DNA from: Mortierella sp. BCC40632
Lineage: Eukaryota; Mortierellomycota; Mortierellomycetes; Mortierellales; Mortierellaceae
DNA: 64,000 nt
Assembly (NCBI GenBank): GCA_011634665.1
Contig: WAEK01000009.1
Span: 434,001-498,000 of the forward strand
Direction: 5' to 3'
The notes beneath the pieces were generated by a model that was not told the DNA's origin, searched no databases, and worked only from the letters and a program-made list of their open reading frames with translations. Within the stretch, counting starts at the first letter, position 1, and every line of letters starts with the position of its first letter. Shown piece after piece: positions 1 to 17,138 of the stretch. The translations under genes were made by a program, and so were the position numbers.

Positions 1-3000
1 CGGCGTCCCTTCCTCCTCTCCCTCCTCTCCCTCCCCACACACGCACGCATACACAAATAGACACACGCACTCATCTGTTGTTGGGTTCACTCCTTGTGGA
101 CGTGCGTTACACAGGCACAAGTGTTACACCACCGTCAGAGTCAAAGGAGAACTCCTCCATCCCCTATCCCCTATCCCCTTTATTCAATTGAGCAGTCGAC
201 ACATGTAGGACAACACTCTCTGACTGCATAAGTGCTCACTGGATGAGCACAAGGAAAGAAAAAAAAAGACAGGGACCCAGTAGACACAGCCAAGAGAAGA
301 GCGAATGAATGAGTGGTGAGCAAGAGGGTAAAGAGCAAGTATGAGGAGAGAGAGACTGGTGGAAGAGAGAGTTCCAGAAGCAATCACCCTTTCCAGAGTC
401 CAAAGCAGAGCATTAACACTGCGGAAGTGCGAGACTCGTATATGAGTTCGTTGCAGTCCTGGCTCTCGCTCACTTCCTTCCCCAACGCTTTCTCTCGTCC
501 TTTTTGACCTTTAGTGAAGCCTAGTGTCGATTAGAAACACCTGTTCAGCTTGCTTGGACCTCATTTGGTTTGTTTTCCAAGAAAGAAGGGATGAAGCGGA
601 CAAAAAAAAAAAAAAAGACTCAAGTTCGAGCCCCACCTCTCCTTTTTGCTGAAGAATACGAGAAAAGTCCAGGTACAGCCCGACAAGTGTTCCCCCATTT
701 TTTGACCAACCTCTTTTCCATCTCCGCCCAGTGTTTCGCTGATCTCATGACTGAGAAATAGTGGTCATCAAGAGCTGGCCAGGCTCGTTTATGTGAGGCG
801 CGTTAGGCTCACTCTGACATAGAAAGGTGAAGAGCTAACAGAATGGTACGAGAGGAAGGGAGGGCGGGAGGAGCTCTAAATACCTAAGGTAGATGATGGC
901 GCCATTCTTTGGTCTGCATGTCGGTGATCTATCGAAGGAGAGGGAAAGAGTGTCCGTGTGGTCCTCAAAATTGGAGCGTAACAAACACTAACATCTTTTT
1001 TGATACGCGATACTCCACCCCTGCCGCCCTTCACATCCATTCTGTTATGTCCACCAATTCTCATAGCATAATGTTGCCATCACGTTCTAGCCTCAGTGAG
1101 TCTCAATTGGATCGACAACGGAAGAGAGAGAAAGAGAAGAGAAGAGGAAGAGAGGGAGAAGCGAGGTGGGGATGCTGAGTGAGTAAAAGATGTTGAACAT
1201 GTACTCTTACAAACATACTACTATGCTCACCATGGAATGACGATTCCCCTGGCGGGATACCGCGGGTCGGGGATCAGGGGAGAGAGCTTGGCTTACCTGA
1301 TGATGACTATACCTGGCATCCAGCTCGCTCAACTCACTCTGCAGGAGAAATATTCCGAGCTACGGCAGGCATAGTTATGCTCTCTCCATTTCAATGCCTG
1401 AGAGAGAGATCCCTCTCTTTTTTTTTATTTTTATTATTTTTATTATTATTTTTTGCCAGCACCAAGCAGAATGTAGTTAGCCAGTCGACGGCACTAAACA
1501 AATGCAACGACCCCATCCCACGCAACCCAAACGTAACAATGCTATCATGCAGATACTCCATTGTTTTCTAATCCCCTCCGAGAAGAGGTAATCAAAATGG
1601 CTTGACTAGCCTCTCTTTTTCGCCAGTTGTGCTCAGGGCAGCAGCGCTATTGCCCTGTTACCCGTTCAGTCAAGGTAAATAGAGTATGGGACGTCAAGAA
1701 AAAAAAAGGAGCTCTCCGTTGAACTTGTCCACGCTTTTCGACTCTTTAACCACATTCGCGCGTTGACTTCTTTTTAGTTTGCCGCGATAATTTGTAATGC
1801 AAACGCACTTTCAAAGGACCAATGTAGGAACAAAAAGACACACACACATACACACATACACACATACACACATACACACATACACACATACACATCTGGT
1901 AAAACATGCACCCATACGCATAACACGAGCACACATGTACATCCTAGTCTACACACACACGCACGCATACATATCCTCCACAATTGCTCTCTTCCGACAC
2001 AGCTTTTTTCTTCTTCCTCAAAAGAGTGCGTGGACCAATGATGGTTAACATTCACCTTTTAGACCTGCAACCCTGAAGCGTTGGTCTGCATGTAAAGAAG
2101 AAGTACGATCCAAACCCTTCCTGGCCTTTTACCTTTCACTTTCTCCTTTTTTTTCCTCTCCTCTCTTTGAGCCTTTCGATGATGGTATGAAGGAGGGTAT
2201 GATCCCGCCAAAATATTTGTGGCAGATATCTTCAAAAGAATCCATCGCCGGATCCTCCCAGTCCTACTAGCACATTGATACCCTGCTTTTTTTCTTCTTC
2301 TACCATATTCAAAGGACCCTCCTCCAGCCCCGCCACTCGATAGAGCCGCTCTCTCTCTCTCTCTCTCTCAAGAGTCCACGATCCGCAAAACTTGATTTTA
2401 AGGTTTTCTTTTTCTTTTTTGCGGGGGCCCCGCGCGCTCCTTCGGATCGGAGTGGCCACCACCTTTCTCTGTCCACGCGTCAAAAAAAAAAAAAAATAGG
2501 GCCAAGTTTTCCTGACATGCATGCAGCTTCCAAAACAATAGGGCGCTCTCTCTCTTCTCTCTCTTTCTCTCTCTCACACCACACACACACACACGCACAC
2601 ATACGTACTCTCACTTTCTCTCACTTTCTCTCACCCTCCCATGGCCCGGTTCGATTTTTTTTTCTCTCGCTCTCATTTCTGTTTCTTTTGCTTCGAGAAA
2701 TGGATCGGGCCCAACCCAAGTCAAGGGATACACCCATGTGTTTGGGCGGGACCTGTCCTGTGTTTTGGTTCCTCGAACAAGAAAAAGAACGACAAATAAT
2801 GGCCCAAGAGTCCATTGCTTGGTCTGGCTGTAATAGTAAAAATGGATATTACATTTGTTGGGTTGTTAAGATAATAGGCAACCTAGGGGTGAGAGGAAAG
2901 GAGACATGGAGTGTGTGTGTGTGTGAAAAAATAAAAGAAAATCGTTTCGGCATTAAGTCTTCCCCACCCCTTCTTTCCCTCCAAAAAAAAAAACTAAGGT

Positions 3001-4025
3001 GTGAGCAAGTTTCATAGGTGGCTCGCTCCTCGCCTTTGAACAAAACTGGTCCTCCTACTTTGCCCCGTTTACTCCTTGAATATACCTGATTTTTTTTTCT
3101 TTCTTTCTTTATGGATTTGCGATATTGCAGTAGTGCTCACACCTATTTTCCTCCAAAAAAGCAGGTGTTTAGCCCTTCTACTCCATGGTATGCTGCGGAT
3201 CAAAAAGAATGTAAAGCCATTCGACTTAGCTTGGCTATGGCTCTCTCATTCTTTTGGGCTTCATTGCTCCTTTATCTTCTCACTTTTAAACGAGAACCTG
3301 AATGGAGCCAAAGGAGCGTCGGGTTATTAATAAGGAGGCGTGTGCTCGCCACCAGCCTGCGAGCGACAAAGCAGCCCAATAGCTCAGCCCAAAAAAAAAA
3401 AAAAAAACTCGCACATAACAGTGAGCAGCCCTGTCGTGTGCGCAACATGCATTCGAGAAATCCGCTGTGTGAGCAAGCAAAGAGCCGAGGAGAGCTAAGC
3501 GGAGAGAAATGGTTGTCCACAACGAAAGAGCGAATGAGCAAGGAGCAACGCCTCCCCCCTGACTCCTTCTCCCCCTCCCCCTCCATCCCTCTGACATAAG
3601 AGTCTAACTTGCCAAAACAGGATGACTGTGAGAGAGAAAGGACTGATAGAACAAACAGCGCACTAAACACTCTCCTAACCTCAGAAACTGAAGCACTGGG
3701 GGGAGGGGAAGAAGAGTGTATTGTCAGTCAAAACTTGGAACAAAAGTATTCATTGAATGGTATTTGCCTTTTGCTGCCTTTCATGCAGAAAAAAAAAGAA
3801 GAAAAAGAAACCAAATTGTTAGGTTGCACGCTTACTTTGCCATCAAGCTGTTACAGTAATTTTCTTTTTCTTTTCTCCTACTTTTTCCTCCTACACGCCC
3901 TTCCTCCGCTCCACGCCCACAGCCTGCGTGAGGGCTATGTACACAAACCAAGAAAGAGGGATCAGTCGGAGTGTATGCAACCTGTGCAAAAAAGAGACGT
4001 AGCGCACCAAAAGTGCACGCAGCCT

Positions 4026-4072
<47 letters not shown>

Positions 4073-6695
4073 TTTTTATGTCGGCTATGCTTATTCTCCG
4101 TGGACAATTGGCGTTTAGGAAGCTCTTCTTTTCTTTTTGGTGGATGTTTGTCAACCAAAGTGTAAATAAATAAATATTATTGTGGTAAAAAGAGGGATTT
4201 GGTGGTGGTACTGAGCACATATGCAATGCAATGCACGCCGTTGGCCTTTTGCCCATTGCAGCACTATTTTTTTTTTCCCCGCAAAAAAAATCCTGTCTGC
4301 AGTGTGTGATGTATGCGTGTGTACCTGTGTGTGAGAGTCTTTGTTTGTGTCTGTGTTTTCTGTGTTGAGGGCAAGGAGAGAGAGTGTGTGTGTGCGAGTG
4401 AGAGGAGAAGAGTGTAAGTGCTCGCTTGCCAGAGCAAAGAGAAATTCAGGTACCGAAAATTGCTGCTTCGCATAAAAAAAGGGTGATAGAGTGTCTATGC
4501 TCATTTACGGATCCTGAAGATCGTCCCTTCCAATTCCATGAGCTTGAGGATGGTTCCACGCCGAAGAGCGAGAGACAATAATCTAGTGTTTGTAAAACCT
4601 CCATTACAACAACACCACTAGCCAAGAAAAAAAAAACAACGGCTTCTTAGCGGTTCTCTGTCGCGGAGAAGATGGACAAGTGGGCATTTGATAGGTAAGA
4701 AACCTCAAGATAGCTCACACTCAAATCCCTACAGAGGTACCCCCTCATGTCGCATCTTGGTCAGTGTACCCAAAAGCAAGAGAGTCCCCTGTCAAATGAT
4801 AAACTACAGAGAAATAGACTGTTTTCCCGGTCTCTGACATTCCTTCCTCTCCCTTCCTTCAACCAGGATGAGCGATATTAGTTTATGCTGCCCTCCTTGG
4901 TGATCCAGCCATCGAATGCGAACGTAGCATGCGTCTACTCGTTTTGGAGATGATTGGCTCGTCATTTGTCCAACAGATGCCATTTCAAGCACCCACGAGG
5001 GTCAAGGAATGGTTAGCAGCATTCTTTCACTTCGTCCTGCAGGGTGATGGTCCAATAAAAAAAAAGCAGAAAGGAATTAAAGCGAGCCCACAAAAAGAAG
5101 ACGTCCACCATGTCCCATTTGCTCTCCATTTCGAGAAAACATGCTTTTTTGCATTGCGATGATGCGGGGAAAGGGGGGAAGGATGCTGTACGACGACTGA
5201 TGTTGTTGCCTGGACTTCTTTTGCTCGACCACTCTCCAGTCTTTCTACCCCTACCATTTGTTCACAATGGCGTTTAGCTTCTTTTCGTTCTTTCCATTCA
5301 AGGCCCTTCCTTGGACCGTTGTGTTTTGATCTTAAGAAATCCAAGAGGAAAGAGAAGGTGATACTCTTCTCGCGGATGTGTCTGTGATTTCTCCTCAGCT
5401 CATCAAACGCTCGGATATGCAGGAGGTCACGCTCCTCTTTAGCTCTTGTCCCCCTCTCCCACCAGCCTATGATCATCGTCCAAGCTCACACACGCACATA
5501 CACCAAACTTTTAGACATCATCTCCGGAAAACACTTGTGGAAGCGCAGAGACCACCACAACGTGCACATGCAATGGTACACGTTGCGTAATGATCGGATC
5601 TAGAGGTCCGAGAGGAAATGACGGAAGAAAGTGCGTGGCTCCATCCACTCCCTTTCCTGGCCAATGTCGACCTCCACGCGCTTGAACCATTAAAGATGGT
5701 TGGATGTTTAACACTTTCTGCGGTTACTATTTGTCCTTTTGCCGGATAATGTGCTATAGCTCAACTCCACACGCAGCTACAAGGCATAGAGAGAAGTGGG
5801 ATTAATTATCATCCCTGCTGAGCAGTGTGATCCATTCTAGGGAGTAAAAGAGCTCTGTCATTCATGACCACTAACATGCGTTTGGTGGAGGTCCTTTTTT
5901 TTTCGAGGCTTGCTCAACTCATCAACATCGGCTGTTCCAAGCTAGGTGCTTCTGAATGCCTTGTCAATTATGAACTTGTGTTTATCCATACACATATTCT
6001 TGTCCCTCGTTCATCCTCTTTACTGCTTCCGCTCACTCATTTCTTTCTTCCATCAGACACATGGGCTAGTCGAAGGTAACGATAAATGTGAATGACCAAC
6101 ACAGAGAGGGCATGAATACCCGAAAGGTCATAAAGGTTGACGCGATCCAGTGCTCGATCCAATACTCGATCCAGGTTATAGGGGATCGCTCTTTGCTAAT
6201 GGAGTAGGAAAAGTCATGCTCCACTCTCCATCGGTGCGCGCGAGCACTTTTTTTTTTTCAATGCACGACCATAAGAAATAGTGCTGTAACACAAAGGACG
6301 CCTTCCTTCCTAGCTCATTCTCACTCTCTTCCTCTCTCTCTCCCTCCCCCCCCAGACATTGCATGCACTTTTTGTCCCTGTCCTCTCTCGAATCGGAGTA
6401 CAATTTTTAACCAGGACCACCGATGCTGCACACACAATCAACAATGGATGGAGAGAGAGGGGGTTCTAGACTCCAACACAGCAAAACACAACAAACAACA
6501 GCTCATATTGCATGTTTGTCGGGGCCAAAACGAGGTACAGAGGAAAGAAGAGGAGAAAAAAGGTTGTGGCGAAGGTTGAATTGAATAATGAATACAGACT
6601 CGCACCCTTCCCCCCCCAAATCTTTAACGTGTTTGATACCATTTCGATGAAAAGGAAAAAAAATCGCGCACTTGAGACCTGACGCTATGTGTTTA

Positions 6696-6747
<52 letters not shown>

Positions 6748-8291
6748 CTCAAAATCCGCAAGTGCGGCATGGTTGTCGTTCTTTCTCTCGTTCTTTTGAG
6801 CTCGGAAAAGTGAATACCTGCTAGGCAGTATTTGGCGCTTCGGAGTCCCCCCCTGCTCAGAGCCGAAGGCGCATGCTATGGGCTATTACCAGCATTAGGG
6901 CTCTGAGGTCTCGACATTAGCCTAGGTTGCAGCCAAAAAAATATGACTCTACGTACTGGGCAATCTTCTTGTCGGGCCTTTCCTCCTCTTCTACTTTATG
7001 GATCTGTCTTTTCTTTCTTTTTCTTTTTCATGACTCGAGTCTGTCATTCCTTGACATTAGAGCATGAAGAAGATATTGAACTTTTTTAAACAATCGGTAG
7101 AAGCAAAATATCCGTGTCGGGGTAAATCGGGGCCAGTCGGCTACTCAAACCACTTTGCTGCGCGCCATTAACCACAGCTCACAGGAGAAGGACCAAGGCT
7201 TAAGTGAACAGAGCGGAGCTAAATAAGGGATGGAAAGACGGTGGGGGATGGTAACAGATCAAGCATCGGTTGCATTTGCATCCGATAAAAACGTATACCT
7301 CATGTAGTATAGCCTAGTCTAGAGAGAAGAGACAGAAGGAGTGGAGTTTATAGTTTGGTGTCGTGCAGTATCCCTTCTACCCTATTTATATGCACGTTAT
7401 ATAATTGCACATTCACTATTTGCATGTACTGCACGGATGGTTGGGAAAGACAAGAGAGAGGAAGCACAGCTCGATTTTTTTGTCTCTGGTCCTTTTTTTT
7501 TTTTTTTTTACCTTTTGCCATGGAACTTCTTTTTTTTTTTTTTTCTTCTTCCGTTCTCTTGGGAAAGAATGGAGTAGAGCTTAACCGTATTTCTAAGCGC
7601 GCATTCTGCATCCCGCCGATCAGGATCGTCATTCTCCTTTTAACAAACAATCCCACCTGCAGCCCGCTGGGGCCAAGAGAAGGGGAGCTCCGCTCCTAGG
7701 AATAGGACTTTCACACGGAAGCACATGAAAGCAAGAAAAAAAAAAAAAAATAAAAGGACCTATGTCATGGTTGAGAGAGACTGACTGAGCTTTAAAAAAA
7801 GAGCGCTTGGCTTCCCAAAAAATTCTGCTTATCAATCGCGAATGGTGCTCGCAGCGACCCTTTCTCCATTTGCTGGGCCATATAAAGAGGAAAGGCCAAA
7901 GGGTGCGTCCCGTTTTGCTGACAGGATACGATATCTCCCAAGGTGGGCATTAAAAAATAAAAGGTGGTCCGTCCACCAGACATTCCTATGTAAAAAGCGG
8001 ACATTAAACCCAATGAACATTACGAGAGGTAGTGCAGATTTGTGGGCACCGTCAACTCGACTCTTTGTTCAGGTGTGGCGAAAAGGGAGAGTGTGACTGT
8101 GAACATGGACCTATGGTCCTGCGGACCGACTGTAATGTCATTGCGTCCCGAGCCGCTTTTCCCACATTAATCCCATCCGTCGATGCTGAGAAGTGGAGTT
8201 CACGATTGCCATCCGCACTTGAGCATCCACATTCTTTTCGGTCCTTTCCATTCAAGTCTTCATCTCTTTTTCTTCTGACGCCTTCTCCAGA
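1..8291. other. Gene-free, microsatellite-rich region
   Basis: No reading frame here combines adequate length, recognisable protein features and splice signals. The stretch holds repeated CA/CACATA tracts (about 1840-1895), CT tracts (about 4030-4062 and 6699-6743) and many A/T runs of 8-18 bases. Open frames up to about 165 codons exist, but they run through homopolymers and dinucleotide repeats and give low-complexity peptides. Less repetitive patches (about 4500-6100 and 6840-7330) gave no recognisable protein. Parts close to 8.2 kb are probably the promoter and 5' UTR of the thioesterase-like gene. Confidence 0.6.
6699..6743. repeat. (CT)n microsatellite
   Basis: An almost pure CT dinucleotide run of about 22 units in intergenic DNA. 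On the other strand it is a GA purine tract. Confidence 0.9.
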
Positions 8292-9557
8292 ATGACCTCA
8301 TCAACTTCCGACTCCATTCAGCTGCCTGTTATCGTCTCCGAGCGCCCACAGTCTTTTCGGTGGATCGAGGCGACAAACGAATGTCGACATATCGAAGCCC
8401 TCTTCTCCATAGTGAGTGATGCCCGTGATTCCAATCTATTTCGGCTCTTCTCCAAGATTGACTTTGAATCCCAAGAGGCCACGTTTGTTACAAGAAGTGT
8501 TGCTCTTCGATTGAACCAGCATGATCCCGAGAACTTTAGTCGACCTTCTCAAGGACTGAGCGAGCATCGAACAAGACCTCGTTTTCAGGATCTTTATCGG
8601 GTCGAAAGTAGGATTACTCAGTTTGGTCGGTCAAGTATTCGTTTCGAGGAACGGATCTGGTCTGTGCCCAAGAGTCAATTCAGCCGGAATTTTAACGATC
8701 GGAGTCAAGATGTACTTTATCAAAAACTGGCTCCCGGAGAGGAACCTGAAAGATTGCTGGCGAGTTCGGTGTCGTCCCTTGTGTATGTGAAATCCGTCAT
8801 CGGCAAGGATGGCCATAAGCAGTTCCAGCCTTCCGAGATGAGCTTTCGAAATGATTCTTTCTTGGGACCGCCTGTGGTTCAATTGAGGTGTCCTGAAATG
8901 CCCAGATTGAGAAAGCCAGGCACGGATCTCCCACAAAATGCTTTCCGTGTACCGCTTTGCCTTCGTCTTTCGGATACGGATCAGGTAAGATAGAATCATG
9001 CTTGGGAAGACGTAAGTTGAATCTCCTACAACTTGTCAATTGGAACTAAATAGCCGTTCTGGTTGACCTTTCACTTTCTTTCCCTCTTTCCTTTTCCTTT
9101 TCCTTTGTACTAGCTGGGACATGTCACCAACTCTCGCTATCCATCATTGCTTCATGATGTGCTACAATTTGGTCTTGAGCAGGGATACTACGCCAATGGA
9201 TCCGGTCCATTCAAGACGGCTACCAACCTGCCTGTTTTCTCTGTCGGCGATGTAGGTTGTGCGGGGGACCGCACTATCCTCATTGATGCCATGCCTTCGG
9301 GATTAGTTGCTGTTCAATCAGGAGCTCAATTCTACAAGAAGGCCAAGATCCATGAAATCTATGTTGGGTATGAACAAGAGCTCAATGTCCAGGAAGGCTG
9401 CTCGATTTGGAGCTGGGTTGAAAAGGATCGAGTCGAGGGAAAATTTGATCGCATTCGGTTTGAGATTTGTTTAATGAATTCAAAGGGAGAAGAGGTGGTA
9501 GTGAGCGTCTGTTATGCTGTTATTCAGGAGCATGTTTTCCAGAAGGCATCCCTCTAA
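8292..9557 (+). CDS. Hot-dog fold acyl-CoA thioesterase-like protein
   Basis: Two exons (8292-8984, 9114-9557) encode about 378 residues. The intron has a GTAAGA donor, a pyrimidine-rich 3' end and a TAG acceptor, and it is phase 0. The C-terminal half (about residues 222-375) reads as a 4HBT-type hot-dog domain. The sequence DTDQLGHVTNSRY (residues 228-240) matches the family pattern D-x-D-x-x-GHVxNxxY, which places the catalytic Asp and the helix over the acyl thioester; the intron falls exactly inside this motif. The N-terminal about 215 residues are not recognised. They could be a diverged second hot-dog, since many eukaryotic members are double-hot-dog proteins. Substrate and location are unknown; no clear targeting signal is visible. 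The first ATG follows a pyrimidine-rich leader and was chosen because no stronger start lies upstream. Family is fairly sure; enzyme activity is inferred. Confidence 0.75.
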
Positions 9558-9632
9558 GTTTTCCGCGTTCAACTAGAGTAGTAGGTTTTATTGAAGCAAT
9601 AGACACTTATAAACCCGAGGGACCCAAAAAAA

Positions 9633-9638
9633 AATAAA
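9633..9638 (+). terminator. Candidate polyadenylation signal (AATAAA)
   Basis: AATAAA lies 76 bases after the stop of the thioesterase-like gene and before the glycerol kinase gene. Position and motif fit a eukaryotic poly(A) signal, but it sits in an A-rich run and could be chance. Confidence 0.4.
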
Positions 9639-9844
9639 ATAAGCGTAAAGGTGCCTCTGTTCATAATGCGTGCACATGGATGCTCTGAGGAGAAAGGGAG
9701 GAAGAGGAGGAGTTGTCGTTGCCGGTTCTGTCACCCATAGGCCCAGAAGTTGCTTAGGACGCACGTGAGACCGAAGAGGGAAAACCCCGCACATCTCTCC
9801 CCTCTGTCGCATACTGCTTTGTGTGAGTCTCCCTCTCTTTGCAC

Positions 9845-13156
<3,312 letters not shown>

Positions 13157-13700
13157 ATCCAAGACGAGAGAAGAGCTCCTTTGTTGGATGTTAGCCAAGT
13201 TCTCTACCTCTCACGGTGCGTGTATGTATTTGTGTGTATGCGTATGTGTACCCAGCATAGTCTCTTCCGATTAGTCTGTAGCACGCGACATACTATTTCA
13301 CCGAATGGGTCACAATGTCAGTAAAACAAGTCTCAATGACTCGGATTATCCATTTTTAAAAAACAAAAAAAAAAGAAGAGAGGCGAAAAAAAAAAAAATA
13401 ATAAAAAATAAAAAGCGGCGCACGGATGGACTGGTCTGGGAAAGTTTTCCGGGTTTTGGAATAGTCCCCTGGGTCTTTTGTTCCTGCTTTCCAGAATTAC
13501 GAAAGAGGTGATAGTGATAGTGACAGTGATAGAGAGCGTGTGTGAGAGAAAGTCCGAGGAAGAACAGAGAAAAGTGTGTGGAGCCACTGCTTTTACTGAT
13601 CACAGAGATGGATGAACGCACGGTCGTGTAACGACAATGGACATGAGGGTACATGGTGCGGGCGCAAGGGCGCATGTTGAAGGGGGCTTCAGGAGTGGGC

Positions 13701-13823
<123 letters not shown>

Positions 13824-14928
13824 TGTGAGTGTGCGTTTTAGTAGTGGTGGTGGTGATGGTGGTGGGTCAAAGGAGTAAGAAGGAGAGGGAGAGCGCCCGT
13901 GGTGGTGCCACTGCTGTGTGGGTGTGGATCACCTCGAGATCCTATTCGCTGAAGGCTTGATTGAGAGGTGCCCAACACACGGGATTCAGGTACGAGCGGA
14001 GGAATACATTTTGGTACCTGAAAAGAAAGACAACTGTAACCTTGTTCTCTCTGTTGTTGCTGTTTGTACCTGGACCGCCGTTCAGAATGACCGTCCGTGT
14101 TTGTCCAGGGGTGGATGGGTGGTATTCCTGAGGAAAAGAAGCTGCCGGTTCTATTCTTTGGCTGGTTAGGAGGCGACGGATAGTTTGCTCCCTCTTTCCT
14201 CTAAAGAGATCGTCGTCTGTCCAGACTCGTGCTTTTGCCCTCTTTTGCTCCTCTGCCTGTAACGTAAGCATAGAGAGGAGAAGGCATGGCAGCCGAGAGC
14301 ATTGATCACAGTCTCGATGCAGGGTGGTGGAAAAAATAAAATAAAGAGAGCTAGTGCTCACAGCCCAATGTTTTGCTCTTAGCACTTGACTCGGGTCAAA
14401 GATACGTTCGGTGGATGATAAAGAGGAAAGGGTGGGAGGACAGCAACATCCTAGAGTATGGATGTATGAAAGTGTGTGTGGGGGAGGGGAGGGGTTCTTT
14501 CATGTTGGGTAGAAGCGAAACAAGCGAAGCAGAGTAGGCTATGGTGGATATAAAAAAAGAGCAAAAAGAGCAGAAGGAGCGAAATTGGATAACGGGGCAA
14601 TTGGTCAAACAGAAGAAGTCCCATGGTTGCAAGCCTCTCTCTCGCTTTTTTTTTTCTGTGTTCACACATTGTCGGGGAAATACTAAAAGACTGCCTAGTG
14701 ACGAAGCCAAGTGTCAAAGCGGAGAGAGAGTATGTAAACCTTTTTACGGCGGACCAAAAGGACCAAAAGGCTGGAGAGCACAAAGCTTGTATTGCCCCTT
14801 TCTCTCGTACCTCCTTGTATACCTTGTGCATCTTGTGCTTCTAGTGTTGCCCAATGCTTTGGACCAGTGGTGAAATGCGCATGAGAAAACTCTTTTGAGG
14901 CAAGAAGAGGCGAAGTGAGATGACCATG

Positions 14929-14962
<34 letters not shown>

Positions 14963-15265
14963 AAAAGAAAAGGGGAGGGGGTCAGAAGAAAAAGAAAAGT
15001 TCAACTGCCAGCCCAGGACAAGCAAGAGGCCCATCGATCTTCAAAGAGAGGGCATAAGCAGGCTGGATTGGCTATTTGTGATCTAGTGGGGAGGTGGGAG
15101 AAGGAGAAGGGGGTCTTCTCGTTCACGAACCATCATTGGTAACAGCAACAACAATGGGCAGCAGCAGCAACAGCAACAGCAATAACAACAAGAGTGGACG
15201 GGAGGGGGCCAAACAATCATGCATGATGCAAGAAGGAAAGACGACCAGTACGGCGAAGGGGTGGA

Positions 15266-15290
15266 GCAAGAGAGAAAGAGAAAGAAGGAA

Positions 15291-15325
<35 letters not shown>

Positions 15326-15328
15326 AAG

Positions 15329-15367
<39 letters not shown>

Positions 15368-15440
15368 GAATGAGAGAAAGAGAGAGAGAGACAGTGAAAG
15401 AGAGGGAGAAAGAGAGGGAGAAAGAGAGAAAGAGAGGGGG
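15266..15440. repeat. Purine-only GA/GAAA tract
   Basis: About 175 bp almost exclusively of A and G with GAGA and GAAA units. Its apparent open frames encode only Arg/Glu/Lys repeats and are not considered genes. Confidence 0.85.
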
Positions 15441-15884
15441 TCGGGTAAGCGTGAAGAAAGGAGGCAGACCATGACTGATAGCTTTAGGTGAAGAGAACTT
15501 GTTGACTCTTATGTCGTCTCTTTCCATGACCTTTGGCTCCTTGCTCCTCGCTCCTCGCATGTCGATGTCGTGGCCATGATCGCCTCTACTGCGCCCGAGC
15601 CTCGACAACAGACCCCAGGGGCGCACAAGGGCAGTGTCCGCTGGCTGTGTGAGGATGTGTGGAACATACAATGCTTAATCGCCCCTCACCCAACTGCCGT
15701 CCAGTCTGACAGAGAAAGAGAGTCGCATGGCATCGCATCATGCTGCATGGCCGACCATGCACGAAGAGTCAAGGGCAGCTAAAAAAGTGAGTCCGATTGA
15801 GGAGATGGTCTGAACTCGGTAGAGCCAGCAAGACATCACGATCATCCTCCTCTTTTTCTCTCTTTTTTCTTTCTCCCTTTCTCT

Positions 15885-15940
<56 letters not shown>

Positions 15941-17099
15941 TTCTAATTCCTTCATTCTCTCTCTTTCTGTGCGTGCATGTGTTCGTTTGTGTGTGTATTT
16001 TGTGTGTGTGTATTTGTGTGTGCGTGTGTGTGTCTATTTTTTTTTTTTTTTTTATCTATGCTTCGTCTTGCCGCATCTCGAGCCGATCTAGCTCCGTCCA
16101 TGCAAATGACGCCTACTGCATGTGGACAACCTGATGCCGAGCACAAACGATGCGGGTCGACCGGTCTGGCAACGGGCAGAGAAAGAAAAGAGACCAAGAC
16201 GAGATGATCAGTCCTCAAACAGGCCACAGCCAAGATGGAGACGAGGAGTAACCATACCTCTGATGGGCATCATCGACATGGCTCTGGTTTGGCGGTGTCA
16301 GACATGATCGCTATCGGATGGTCGAGCGGGCATAGAAAAAGAGCGAAAGGTGAAAACAACAATAGAGTGGGTATGGCTCTCAACCCAACTAGACAGAGAG
16401 AGGTAAAAAGAAAAAAAAAAAAAGCGATGAGGCGAATGAGAGCAGAGAGGAGAAAGAGAGAGAGAGAGAGAAGAAAGTGACATTGGCGAGCAAGAGAGGC
16501 GTGTACTCCGGCGGACAAAAAAGTCATACCAGTCCCAGGATACCCAGCGCATGGTGCGATCCCAATTTGTCTCCATTGCTCTCCCACCCATGCCTGGGCT
16601 AGGCGTGGGGCGCGCATGGTCTACGCATGGCCCTCTTCCCCTTCTCTTCCTCTCTTCTGCCCTACCAGGGTCCGCGAGGAGCAAGTACGGTACGGGATGA
16701 GAGCACGCTCGTATTGCTTGCTGTGAATGGACATGGAGATGCAATGCGATGCGATGCGTCGCGCGAGAGCACCCCATGGGAGGATGAGCTCAGATCCAAA
16801 GGGCATCTGCATGAGCATCCGTGCAGAATGCACCTGCGCAACCAAAGTGCATCTCCGCTGGTGAAAGGAATGGTAGACGAGCGAAGAGAACAGAGGAAGA
16901 GGAAGAGAAAAGAAAAGGAAGAAAGAAAAAAAAAAAAAAAAAAAAAGAAGGATATATAAATCAACGTTGAGGAGGAACCAGTAGGACATGGGGCGATGGA
17001 AGACATTTTGGCCATGCGGCCCATGGCCAGATATGCGCGAATTTTTTTTCTCTCTCTTTTTTTTTTTTCTGGTCGGCCTTGGGATGGTGGGGGTAGAGT

Positions 17100-17138
<39 letters not shown>

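Noticed and set aside
600..640. Possible tRNA B-box (GTTCGAGCCCC) near 625
   Set aside because: No matching A-box at the right distance and no cloverleaf could be folded; an A run lies where the anticodon arm should be.
4405..4470. GTGCTCGCTT resembling the 5' end of U6 snRNA
   Set aside because: The similarity stops after ten bases; the conserved ACAGAGA region is absent.
5027..5476. 149-codon frame on the minus strand
   Set aside because: Composition is plausible, but there is no recognisable motif, no splice context and no poly(A) signal in place. Long chance frames are common in this purine/pyrimidine-skewed DNA.
15094..15474. Long frames in the GA tract (Arg/Glu repeats on one strand, Ser/Leu on the other)
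   Set aside because: Pure microsatellite translation; open only because GA and CT repeats contain no stop codons.
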